Below are positions 26,480-36,979 of a stretch of 64,000 bases of DNA, one piece after another. Origin of the DNA: Thuidium tamariscinum. Taxonomy: Eukaryota; Streptophyta; Bryopsida; Hypnales; Thuidiaceae. The DNA is taken from positions 10,418,501-10,482,500 of the forward strand of contig OX344755.2 of NCBI GenBank assembly GCA_947034885.2, read 5' to 3'. The number at the start of each line of letters is the position of its first letter. Positions within the stretch are counted from its first letter, which is position 1. The notes beneath the pieces are model-generated. The model was given only the letters and a program-made list of their open reading frames with translations. It was not told where the DNA came from and did no database searches. Made by a program: the position numbers and the translations under genes.

Positions 26480-27140
26480 TTCACAATTACCCAACTCTGT
26501 TTACTATCAGTGACCACGACAACGGTAGTTACTGATGCTTTGGTACTCATGCTCTCAACTGAGTAATTGAAGGGACGGAGCGGCACATGCTGAACCTCAA
26601 CCGATCAGAGTAAGATTCAAGTAAGGTAGTTGATGTGAGGCAATCTGGCTCTACACCACGATCACTAGTAGAAAACCCCGTTTAATGTGACAAGGCCTAA
26701 TTTTTCTTGACGGATTTTGCTAGGCATCAAAAGTAACAACCCGTGTTTTTATGCCAACAAAAATGTTCAACACAACATCAATACTGACATAAAAACACGG
26801 GTTGTTACTTTTGATGCTTAGCAAAATCCGTCAAGAAAAATTAGGCCTTGTCACATTAAACGGGGGTTTCTACTAGTGGATACCAGCACAATCGGGTGGC
26901 ATACGGGAGGATAGGGAAAGAACAGAGTTACTACATCATTGGATTACAAGGTCTTGGGTGTACACAATGAGTGCATCGAGAGGAGTGATCGATGATGTTG
27001 CAAACATTAGGAAATTAACAATTCTGACTTTCTCATGTTGTTGTTGTGACAAGGATAACAACTGGAGTTATGCTGTAGATACCTCGCACACGATTGGAAA
27101 CTAACTTTGTGTTTGTTTTGTGGCCATGGATGCAGGTGAG
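26480..27140 (+). repeat. Diverged partial copy (unit 0) of the block tandemly duplicated at 27599-30385
   Basis: Blocks such as GAGTTACTACATCATTGG, TGTTGTGACAAGGATAACAACT, GTAGATACCTCGCACACGAT and TTTGTTTTGTGGCCATGGATGCAG are shared with the ends of units 1 and 2. The copy is interrupted by the CACTA-type element at 26663-26878, which is absent from units 1 and 2. The left boundary is approximate. Confidence 0.65.
26663..26878. mobile_element. CACTA-type hairpin MITE, copy 1 (216 bp, GAT duplication)
   Basis: Starts CACTAGTAGAAA and ends TTTCTACTAGTG. Each arm is roughly 90 bp and nearly perfectly complementary around a short loop; arm blocks include TTAATGTGACAAGGCCTAAT and TCTTGACGGATTTTGCTA. 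It is flanked by GAT at 26660-26662 and 26879-26881. CACTA termini plus a 3-bp duplication define the CACTA (CMC/EnSpm) superfamily. No transposase, so non-autonomous. Inserted within unit 0 of the duplicated block. Confidence 0.93.
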
Positions 27141-27362
27141 ACAACTCCCTCAACAATTGCTCAGGATGGCTCGATGTTTTGTTCAAGCTTTCTTGGCTTA
27201 ACTCGCATGGTTTTATAGTAGCAAGTTGAATTAGTGACTACACATGTTCTAAAGTAGTGTTGATTCTTATTTAAATTGCATAGCACTTGGGGTTACATGT
27301 ATTATCTATGTTTGTTTAATATATATCGCTTGCAAGGTGCAGGGAAGTATCACATGCACATA

Positions 27363-27578
27363 CACTAGAAGAAAATTGGCCCAAACTGTGTTTCTTTCAA
27401 CATAACCATGTCAAGTGGGTTATGTTGAAAACTGCATTGTAAATGCAGTGAAAATGCAGAAAAACGTAGAATTTGCATTATTTTGCGTTTTCATTGCATT
27501 TACAATACAATTTTCAACATAACCCACTTGATATGGTTATGTTGAAAAAAACGCAATTTGGCCAATTTTCTTCTATTG
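27363..27578. mobile_element. CACTA-type hairpin MITE, second family (216 bp, ATA duplication)
   Basis: Starts CACTAGAAGAAAATTGGCC and ends GGCCAATTTTCTTCTATTG (one mismatch in the terminal CACTA). Long arms share TTTCAACATAACCAT and CAAGTGGGTTATGTTGAAAA. ATA flanks it at 27360-27362 and 27579-27581. The interior differs from the 26663 and 39313 elements, yet the length is again 216 bp. It ends 20 bp before unit 1 of the tandem duplication. Confidence 0.9.
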
Positions 27579-27598
27579 ATAGCTGGCATACTCATGCA

Positions 27599-29150
27599 TG
27601 CAGAATACAATATGATAAGATCACGATGAGGTTTCGATCAGTCTGAGCAACCAATAGCAAATACCGATCCGAGTTTGGGGGTTGGATGCAATAGATTATG
27701 AACTTAGTACTAGGAATGTACAGATTAGTAAGATGCCAATGCAATTGAATCAAATGCTTTAGTTGATAGTCCACAAGTGGAAGGTTTGTGGGAATTGGCC
27801 AATCACATGGAACCCCTAAAAATCTGAAAAGCATATAAACAAATGAATGGGCACAATTTGAAGATGCCCAGAAATGGGATGTAATTATCTGCTCTATCTT
27901 TCTCTGTCTCTCTCCCTCCTTCTTCCTCTCATAGAAGGGAACATCATTACAATATAGCTTATTCTATGATATCACATTCCCTATTACAAAAATCTAAAAT
28001 CTTAGACTCTAAATCTATACTTGTAATATGTATGACTTCCCATACAATACATTTGCAACCCATTAGATGCAATATTGGACATTTTCCCAATTCCAATATT
28101 TATCCTCAACCATTAAAGAGGAAAAAATATATGGAAATATGAGCTATAGTATAGTAATCCAGATACACTGACAATATATATTGTCAGTATTATTAAGTAA
28201 TACATGGCTTTAATAAACACGTCACAATTAAATTCCAGATCGGATCACAACCCACCATGTCAACTAATGGGAAATACTGAGGAATTTATAGCTGGAAGTA
28301 CTCCACAATTGTCTAGCACCCCAAAGTGACGGCGTTTATGTTTCAAATAACAAACGTACCATGGAACCCAAATTAGGGGAGGAGGTCCATAAACCGACCA
28401 TCTAAGGGCTGGAACAGAATTTTGGGCAGGTCAAACATCTTGAAATTTTTCAGAAAATTTTCCTTGAAAGACAGTTTGAATAGGCATCTAACCCAAGTTG
28501 TTTCATATTTTTTGGAGCTTTCTAGAATTAGTTATCAAATTCTAAAGTTGAAAGGGCATAGGGCTCTAAAATGGTGCCCTAGCTAAAATGTACACTGTCA
28601 GTACACTACTAAAGGCTATGAAAATGAAACATGTACAAGTACTGTACATTTAAGATAGGGCACCATTTTAGAACCCACTCCATTCAAGAGCCTCCTCCTA
28701 TAGTGGGCCTCATTACTACCCGATACCACTTGCTGATACTGGCACAATTAGGAGAACCTCCTGACTGCTCTATTGTTCATACTGTCAATATATTCGAAGT
28801 AGCAAATGAGAGGAACAAGGGTGCCGAAATCGAAAGTGATCAAATCTGTTCAAAGAGTGGTAGTTGGTTGGGTGGAGACGGAAGGATTCCCATGACACCA
28901 TCAGAGCAGCGTAGAGAATAGGAAAGGAATTACGTTACTGCATCAATGAGTAGCAAGGTTCTGGATGTTACAGTGAGAGATAGAAATGAGAAGAGTGATT
29001 GATAAACATCGATAGCTTTGCATGCATGAGGAAACTGATATATCTAATGTTTTCATGTTGGTGTTGTGACAAGGATAACAACAAGGGTAATGCTGTAGAC
29101 ACCTCGTACACGATCTGAAATTAACTTTGCGTTTGTTTTGTGGCCATAGG
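27599..29150 (+). repeat. Tandem duplication, unit 1 (1552 bp, contains a 324-bp insertion)
   Basis: Begins TGCAGAATACAATATGATAAG and ends where the next TGCAGAATAC starts (29151). It is colinear with unit 2 over its whole length: GATCACGATGAGGTTTCGAT, a CT-rich microsatellite near 27895-27930, CTTAGACTCTAAATCTATAC, GTACTCCACAATTGTC and GAGTGGTAGTTGG. It is longer than unit 2 by about the size of the insertion at 28377-28700. No convincing protein; open frames are short and differ between units. Confidence 0.85.
28377..28700. mobile_element. 324-bp inverted-repeat insertion with TAG duplication
   Basis: Flanked by TAG at 28374-28376 and 28701-28703. Unit 2 has the uninterrupted site AAATTAGTGGGCC (TAG at 29941-29943), so this is a defined insertion. 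The ends are GGGAGGAGGTCC and GAGCCTCCTCCTA. An inner inverted repeat pairs CTAAAATGGTGCCCTA with TAGGGCACCATTTTAG. The duplication could equally be read as TA. The superfamily is not clear to me. Confidence 0.8.
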
Positions 29151-30385
29151 TGCAGAATACAACACGATAAGATCACAATGAGGTTTCGATCAGTCTGAGC
29201 AACCAATAGCAAATACCGATCCGAGTCTGGCTCTTAGATGCAATAGATTATGAACCTAGTACTAGGAATGTATAGATTAGTAAGATGCCAGTGCAACTAA
29301 ATCAAATGCTTTAGTTGATAGTGCACAAGTGGAAGGTTTGTGGGAACTAGGCAATCGCATAGAACCCCTAAAAATCTAAAAAATATGAAAACAAATGAAT
29401 AGGCACAATTTGAAGATGCCCAGAAATGGGATGTAATTATCTGTTCTATCTCTCTCTCTGTCTCTCTCCCTCCCTCCCTCTCCTTCTTCCTCTCACAAAA
29501 GGAAACAACATCATTACAATATAGCTTATTCTATGAAATCGCATTCTCTATCACGCAAATCTAAAATCTTAGACTCTAAATCTATACTTGTAATATGTAT
29601 GACTTCCCATACAATACATTTGCAAACCCATTAGATGTAATACTGGACATTTTCTCAATTCCATTATTTATCTTCAACCATTAAAGAGGAAAAAACCATG
29701 GAAATATGAGCTATAGTATCGTAATCCAGATACATTGATAGTATATATTGTTAGTATTATTAAGTAATACATAGATTTAATAAACACATTACAATTAAAT
29801 TCCAAATCGGACAACAACCCAGTGTATCAATTAACGGGCAATATTGAGGAATTTATAGCTGGAAGTACTCCACAATTGTCCAGCACCCCAAAGTGATGGC
29901 ATTTATGTTTCAAATAACAAACGTACCATAGAACCCAAATTAGTGGGCCTCATTACCACCCAATACCACCTGCTGACATTGGCACAATTAGGAGAACCAC
30001 CTGACTGCTCTATTGTTCATACTGTCGATCGAAGTAGCAAGTGAGAAGAGCAAGGGTGCCAAAATCTAAAGTGATCAAACCTATTCTAGGAGTGGTAGTT
30101 GGCTGGGTGGAAACGGAAGGGTTTCCACGACACCATCAGAGCAGCATGGAGAAGAGGAGAGGAATTACGTTACTACATCAATGAGCAGCAAGGTTCTGGA
30201 TGTTACAGTGAGAGATAGAAATGAGAAGAGTGATTGATAAACATCGATAGCTTTGCATACATGAGGAAACTCATGTATCTAATGTTTTTATGTTGATGTT
30301 GTGACAAGGATAACAAGTGGGGTAATGCTATAGACACCTCGCACATGACCTGAAACTAACTTTGCGTTAGTTTTGTGGCTATGGG
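29151..30385 (+). repeat. Tandem duplication, unit 2 (1235 bp, uninterrupted)
   Basis: Starts TGCAGAATACAACACGATAAG and is colinear with unit 1 as far as GGGTGCAG (30386-30390). It lacks the 324-bp insertion and carries a longer CT microsatellite (about 29446-29495). TGCAG occurs at the start of unit 1, at the unit junction and at the end of unit 2, fitting duplication at a 5-bp microhomology. Confidence 0.85.
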
Positions 30386-31802
30386 TGCAGGTGAGGCATT
30401 GAGGCAGCCCCTTCAACAACAATGTGGGAATATTTGGATCATTTTCATCCTACCATGACTGGTTCAAGTTTCTTTGTTTTGATAGAAACTAACCGATCTG
30501 ACTTCTACACATGTTTATACAACACTTTTGTTTTCACTTATCGAGTAGTAATTCGGAGTTTAACTGCCTTGTTGGGATAATGTTTGCAATGATCAGGGAA
30601 TTTGCAACTAATTGCAATTCCACCATGTATTGTCTGAGTTAAGGGATGTTATGCAATTTTGGGCTGTCTCCATGATCTAAGGTTGTTGGAGTATAATTAT
30701 GGGATAGTCATCGTTGATTACTTTTGAACTTGTATGATGAATAGAAGTAAATATATAGTCAATGGGATGCAGAAATAAGGGTCTTGGTACCTATCTACAC
30801 CGCATAAAAAATATGATCCACTAAATTGATGGAAACGTGACATTTGTCAAAAGATTTCCCAAAAAGTATGAAACGCAGATTTAGCATTGTTTGAAAATGC
30901 CCGGACTTGGGGTGTCTCTCTCTCTCTCTATTTGGGATAAAGTAGATCGATAGTTTCTTAAATTTAAATAATAGATTAATTAATTATTTTTTGACCAAGT
31001 TGCTTGGAAGCTACAATATTCAAATTCACATATATGAACTTAATATTTTACTTTGGTAGAAAAAAAGACCTCCCAAGAAATCAACAAGAAATACTAGAAG
31101 AAATAAAAAATAAGAATTATAAAATAGAAATGAAGTAGAAGTAAATATAGAAATACTACGTGTTAAATTGCACAATTATGCAACTTTCTAATGTTCCTTG
31201 TGCCTTTGCCATAGTAGAGATAAAAGTAAAAAAGAAGTTCAATTTTTTTATTTGTAAAAATTAAAAATGAATAACTTTCACAACATAGATTTGAATGGCA
31301 CAAAAAAAAGCCCATACAATGCTTTTTGGAGGGCATAATAATGCCAAATTGCAATGAATATATTAATTTGGCTAAAAAATAGTAAAAAATAATGAAGTTT
31401 TTCAACAAAAACTTCAAATGAAAAAAAATTGTAGATGAAATCACTAGATTGTAGATGAGAATAGAGTTATAAATATATTATATATATGCTAATGTGATCT
31501 TTTCTATCTCATATGTTGATGAATGTTGAAATTTATGGCACCACTATAATACTTTATATTGCAACTTTGACACTTTATAAAAAATGAAAAAAAGAGTTGC
31601 CATACATCCTTCTTTGCATAGAGCTTTCCAACCCTACTAAGAACATGACTACAAAATGCACAATTCAAAGATTTCATTGCACTAAACTAAACAAACAACT
31701 AACTCCATTTAAGGTATTTCTAATTTCTAATGTCAAGACTAGAGAGTAGCCTCATGTTCAACTCTTTCTTCAATTGCAATGTTTTTCTTTTTGTTCTTTT
31801 AA

Positions 31803-32461
31803 CCTCTGAATACCCAAGGTACCAAATTTTGGTATTGACAATACTTTGAAGTTAAATAAAACCTAACCAAGTTGCTATTTTCAATAGTTTATATTTTTGG
31901 GTGTATTTTTGAAAGATTCTTTTAGAAATTTAGTTCTAGCATTAAAAATCTAATCTTGAAAATGATTGATTATGATTTTCCTATCCCACAATTTTGTACA
32001 AGGGTGTTGATTGCAATCTTGACTTCCCATAGTATTTAGGGCTCTTGGAAATGAGTCTCAAATACACTAAAATTTTGGAGAAAAATTTACATTAGAAAAT
32101 CAATTAAAAAAATTATAGATGAGATTTTGAAAAGCAATAAATCAATTGGAATTATGCATGTTAGGCCCTTTAAACTCATATTCTTTTGATGACCAAATTT
32201 TTAGATTTGACATGTAAAAAGAGGATCAAAGGACTTCAAGTCACTTTTGTAGTTTTAACACCCTTGTGATCAAATATTATAATCTTTCAATCTATAAGTG
32301 ATATTGTTGTGTTTTCTTTTCCTAAGTGATCTCTTACATGTTTAGTTTGAATTTGTGTAGTTACATTTCAAAAAAATTGATAAAGCTTATCAAAATGTTG
32401 ACTTTTTCTTCAATTAGAGCAAACTCTAAGAAGCTCCAAGAAGGCCTTGGGCATTTAGAGG
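31803..32461. mobile_element. TTAA-flanked DNA element, copy B (659 bp, both ends intact)
   Basis: TTAA (31799-31802) then CCTCTGAATACCCAAGG on the left; CCTTGGGCATTTAGAGG then TTAA (32462-32465) on the right. The 17-bp ends are complementary with two mismatches. Same family and orientation as 7444-8079. Non-coding. Confidence 0.82.
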
Positions 32462-32672
32462 TTAATTAACTAGGAGAATGAATGAAGTAAAATTTTTTAA
32501 TTGAGAACAAGAAAACCTAATTGAAGGAAAGTGACCTTACAACAAATTTAGAGGAATTTCATACTAGTTTGAAGTTCTTTAAGTCCCTCAAAATCTAATT
32601 GGAAGAGAATTGAAAATTGGGACTTAGGATTGTATACTATGTTCCAAATTCCCAGTTCCTCATTACTCCCAA

Positions 32673-32826
32673 TACTACAAAAAAACAAGTGTCCACAATG
32701 ACTTGTCCACAATGACTACAACTAAACAATGATTGCAAAATGACTGTTTTATAATCATTGTAGACAAGAAATGACTTCTATAGTCATTATGGGCAAGTCA
32801 TTTATACCCTTGTTTTTTTTGTAATG
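32673..32826. mobile_element. CACTA-type MITE of 154 bp with CAA duplication
   Basis: Starts TACTACAAAAAAACAAGTG and ends CTTGTTTTTTTTGTAATG, which are degenerate CACTAC.../...GTAGTG ends. CAA flanks at 32670-32672 and 32827-32829. Inner complementary blocks are CACAATGACT/AGTCATTATG and AATGATTG/AATCATTG. Non-coding. Confidence 0.8.
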
Positions 32827-33409
32827 CAAATTCTTGCGTAGCAACACTTTGGGAAAGTTTTGATGCCAAAGAAATGGGACTTGAAGGCCAAATTAGATCT
32901 AGCCAAAATGAAAAGCTTACTTGACCTTCAAGTCCCAACAATTTTTTCTTAATATTGAAAGAAAAGAATATATTGTATATGGCATTCTAGTTAGCTGATT
33001 TTTTTTAAATGTATCTGATTCAAATTTGATGCTGAACATGCTGATAAAAGGAATTTCACATTTTTTATCTGTTTTTGGAGCAACTAATTGATATATATAT
33101 TAATAAGCAAAAGGTAAGTTGAGACCTAGAATTGAACCTTTGACCTTTTTACACACATTATTATTTATTCAAGAAAATTGGGATTTGGAATTGAACTAAG
33201 ATTTAGAAAATTGAGACTTGAAAAGTAGTGTGAAAGGCCAATCAATTAGTGAAAAGATGATGAAGTTTGTGGGGGCCAACAATCTTAGGGAGATCATTCA
33301 GCTTGTAATTTTTAGTATACACCTTAGTTAAAAAGGTATTTGGTATAGGGCTATTTCCCTTTATTATAGTATTTGAGATGATCATATTTTTACATATAAA
33401 GATATTAAG

Positions 33410-33534
33410 GGCATATTTTTATTATCCTATGATTTTTATAAATTTATTCATGTGATTTTTATAGTTGTGTTGGCATATTTTTAATATTTTGTGATTTCTA
33501 TAAATTCATTCATGAGATTTTTATAATTCTGCTA
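33410..33534. repeat. Tandem duplication of a 62-bp unit
   Basis: GGCATATTTTTATTATCC begins unit 1 and GGCATATTTTTAATATTT begins unit 2 at 33472. Both continue with GATTT(T/C)TATAAATT(T/C)ATTCATG(T/A)GATTTTTATA. Non-coding. Confidence 0.75.
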
Positions 33535-35237
33535 TCTTAAATACAAAACTTACACAATCTATTGTCATTGTACTACAAAAGAATTTGTACGGGCCCTATT
33601 TGTAAAGGCTAATGTATTAATAAAAATTCCTACTAAATGATGTTTTTACATAGCCTTAATTATATATTATAGGGGGGTGGCATTTCAAAGACCCTATAGT
33701 AGCCCTACATATTATATAAAATTTATCCCCTTTGAATTAAATGAACCCTATCTTTTACCTCACATAATTTAAAAAAAAATCAAGAGTGATCTCCCTAGGC
33801 CAACAATAAAAACAATAGGTCAATATAAACTAAGCATTTGGATATTTTCAAAAATACTTTAAGAAATAGATTATTTAAACATTTTTTTTCAACTTCTTGA
33901 ATTAATGAGTTCCAATTTTCATAAATCTTTTGGAAAAATTTCATGGGGGGCTAGGTAGAACCATCCAAACATCCATCTTCTAGCTTTCTTATCATTATTC
34001 TACACTTTTTAATGTATTATAATAGATTTTAATTTATATGGTTTTGAAATAAATGAACTATGTTTAATATAATAATATCTTGAAAATGTTGAAGTTTGTT
34101 AACTTTAAATTTTGAAATGAGAAGAATATAACCATGAAGACAAATTTCAATACAATAATAATAAAAATAAATTTGACCCTAGGATCAAAGTAAATGAAGA
34201 GTTCACTAGGTAGTTCTACTAATTATGCCATGAAATTACAATTTGAATTCCCTAAAACCCTCAAGAAGGGTTAAGGCTTTAACCTCCATTTTTCAATATA
34301 AATGAATATGGATCTAAACCAATAGGTAGATACGTCAATCCAATTCTAATCATGAAGCCTAATAATAAATTATTAACCAATGAGAGTATATTACAATAGC
34401 CTCAATAGTTGGAGCAAATATTTAATAAATTTATATGGCATTTGAGTCATTACAAATTCATCCTCCAACTACATGTCATATTTGGTGACTCATTGCTAAC
34501 TTTTGAGTGAACTTATGATAGATGGTTTCTAGAAAATACATATTATAATTTGCTACAACCTTTTTTCACTCGCCAATAAAATACAATAAAAATGAATTCT
34601 CATATAATAGTGACTAAATTCAATTGGAATTAGTGATACTTTAAGAAGGTTAAAGTTTGTGATTCAAACCTAGACGGATGTGACCCTTCCACTTTGAGAG
34701 TTAACAAAAAATTATCGAATTTCATGATAGATAGGTCATTCTTGGTTTCTATAGTTTCTTTGAAAGTCATTCATCGCACATTCTTAGTCCTTGGTAGCTA
34801 ATGACTATTGAATGAATTTTTTCTAACAACTGTGCCATCTTTGATTTCATTTCATAGCTCAATTTGATTCTATTGTAGACATGCCAGTGACCAATCATAT
34901 ATAAGTTAGCACTAGTTTCTCAATTTGTGGGCTTTAATGAAATCTCATCATTTTGGAAATTATGGTCAGTATTGATGGATTTGGCTACTGTGTCTAATAA
35001 GAAAAATAAGATTTTGTAGTTGAAAAATGTGACCTTTCTTAATTTAAGTTGACATATGTTTGTAGTTGTTAATAAAAGATACAATTGTTCCTCCTCTTAA
35101 GTTCATCTAGTTGCCATGGATGTTGTGTTGAGTCAATCCTTGTTGCAACTCTTGAAGGTCATATGTTTCAAAAAAAACAAAAAAACAAAAAAATATATGA
35201 TTGCCCTTCGTAGGATTAAATTCCATTTAACCCTTAA

Positions 35238-35672
35238 CCCTTGAAGGACGGATCGGTGGCCGTAGAAACCATGCATTTGATACCGTGTGCCATCACCTAC
35301 TTTGAAAAAGCCAAATATATACATTGGAAGTCAAAGTACCGTTCAAGATCTTCCCTTTCCACCCCCAATACCGAGGATGAAAAGTTGCATTTCTGTTATG
35401 GAACGAAAGATTCTTTGTCATTTAGTGGACGCCAAACGTCCGCGGCGTCGTTCAAGGGTTAAACAATGGATGTTTTGTGGCCGATGAATGACAAAGAATC
35501 TTTCCTTGTAAGATAAAAGTGCAATTATTCATCCTCAATATTAGGGGTGGAAAGGGGAGATCTTCTACAATACTTTGTCTTCCAATGAGTATATTTGGCT
35601 TATTCAAAGTAGATGGTGTCACATGGTATCAAAATGCATGATTTCCACAGCCGCCAGTCCATCCTTCAAGGG
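35238..35672. mobile_element. 435-bp hairpin of two inverted CCCTTGAAGG units, TTAA duplication
   Basis: TTAA at 35234-35237 and 35673-35676. The left unit (35238-35458) starts CCCTTGAAGGACGGATCGG and ends GTCGTTCAAGGG, followed by an internal TTAA (35459-35462). The right unit (35463-35672) is its inverted counterpart, ending CCATCCTTCAAGGG. Arms share ACCATGCATTTGATACC, AAGATCTTCCCTTTCC-like and AAAGATTCTTTGTCATT. Single units of this family occur at 20714 and 16047, which suggests two units joined tail to tail. Short open frames across it are not credible genes. Confidence 0.85.
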
Positions 35673-35715
35673 TTAACTTTGCCCACAATTTACCTTCTCC
35701 CAAACTCGAAAGTTC

Positions 35716-36228
35716 TCCTACTGGCGATCAAAATGGATACGAGAAATCGGTGCTACCAAGCAGACCACGGCCAAGAGCCCAACTTCGCAAAAAATTTCGT
35801 GCCGAACGTGAGAATTTGAAGCTCCGTACACAGAGCTTCAATCTGGAATTGCTGATCAAATTGAGGAAGACGTGTTGGACCAGCGATACATTTTCAACTA
35901 GATTCTTACGATGATGTTATGAGAGATCAAAGGCATTCATCGTAAGTTGCTTTCATTCGAGGATGTGCGTTGCACTTAATTGCGGACCATTTTGTAATGT
36001 CGTTGCCACCAGAAAATGGTTCTCAGGAATATCAAATTTGGAGAGACCCATTTGATGAAATGAATCCAAATCTACTTCTGGAAATATCACACGCAATGAG
36101 GATAGACCGGCCACCGAATGTCGCGAATGCCAACCGATGATCAGCAGATTGGGAGGAGCCTGTGTTCTGGAGCTAAATTCCTGCTCCGGTATTTCAATTG
36201 ACAACAATTGCACTGATGATGCTGAAAG
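35716..36228 (+). pseudogene. Decayed relative of the AT-hook gene, lacking the repeat block
   Basis: DNA colinear with both ends of the AT-hook gene at 47263-48411. The 5' part matches the N-terminal region (TCGGTGCTACCAAGCAGA against TCAGTGATACCAAGCAGA; GAGAATTTGA in both). The 3' part matches the acidic C-terminal region, including GACCCATTTGATGAAA, AATCCAAATCTAC and GCAGATTGGGA, and continues into the 3' flank (TCAATTGACAACAATTGCA). The four 48-codon AT-hook repeats are absent. In-frame stops and frame shifts break the C-terminal reading frame, so it is not expected to encode the protein. Similarity continues past the stop codon and no poly(A) tract is seen, so a DNA-level copy is more likely than a retrocopy. 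Confidence 0.82.
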
Positions 36229-36979
36229 ATAAGAACTTTGGTAGACGAGCGATTCTTCGGATTACGCAGGATTCTGCAGTAATTAATGACAATGTTCAAG
36301 TGAAACCAACGAGAACAAGCAATTCGATTAATCGTATTGGAATTGAAATGTGTAAATTTGAAGTTGAGTACATGGTTGTGTGCCATAGTTTTAAGAAAAT
36401 AAATTCCTCATTACTAAGCGTAGACTGGATACTGGTTTAGGTTTTCCAATCGTGGATTTGCTCTAGGATGAAAAACAGAGGTTGAACCCCTGACGTTCAA
36501 TCCCAAGACTAGGAAAGCAAGAAAGTGGAGAGATGGAAGAGAGGCTCAAGGGGAAGAAGAAGAAAAAGAAGAAAACACAAAATACTTCTTGACCTACATG
36601 ACATAAATTGCAAATGCTTATGCATCTGCAAATGTAACCTTTGCAAAAGCAAGATTGTCTTTCATGCAAGAATACCCCTCTCAAGGCTCTGATAAGGTGC
36701 AGTCCCCAGGAGCATAGAATTCTAGCGACAAAGTATCAGCTCTCTCAATGCAACATTCCTTTCCATCGAAATTGTAATTTACACCAAATCAAATAAGAAA
36801 AACTGATTGAAAGTCCCCCACCCCTTTCCCACTAGGACTCCACATACCAGGAAACGAACTCGGAACCCGAAATTTGTCGTCGAATTGATGAGGAATAATG
36901 CTACAATGCACGGCGCGTCTGACTTCCAAATCGCTACCTTTACATACAAAAACTTCTAGACTAAGGTACAATCAACCAT
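36229..36979. other. Region between the AT-hook pseudogene and the ATP synthase gene
   Basis: The right part is presumably the 3' UTR of the minus-strand ATP synthase gene. A purine-rich GAA/GAG tract lies at about 36520-36575. No gene recognised. Confidence 0.45.

Larger units (their letters stand above)
20700..26662. other. AT-rich repeat-filled intergenic region
   Basis: No gene is supported. The region is a patchwork of TTAA-flanked element copies (20714-20945, 20997-21711, about 21754-22562 and 23123-23807) and AT-rich sequence. One of the copies contains an internal inverted-repeat insertion (about 21850-22222). A (TC)n microsatellite lies at about 26012-26032. Confidence 0.6.
30391..35233. 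other. AT-rich intergenic region, no gene recognised
   Basis: The only definable items are a TTAA-flanked element (31803-32461), a 154-bp CACTA-type element (32673-32826) and a 62-bp tandem duplication (33410-33534). Runs of A/T and short (TC)n tracts (near 30915) fill the rest. No frame over about 95 codons and no domain is seen. Confidence 0.6.

Noticed and set aside
27592-29212. Minus-strand open frames in the tandem duplication (for example MLLVAQTDRNLIVILS-type)
   Set aside because: They recur only because the DNA is duplicated, differ in length between units and show no domain or splice support.
35241-35487. Open frames across the 435-bp hairpin element
   Set aside because: They lie wholly inside an inverted-repeat transposon family whose other copies lack matching frames.
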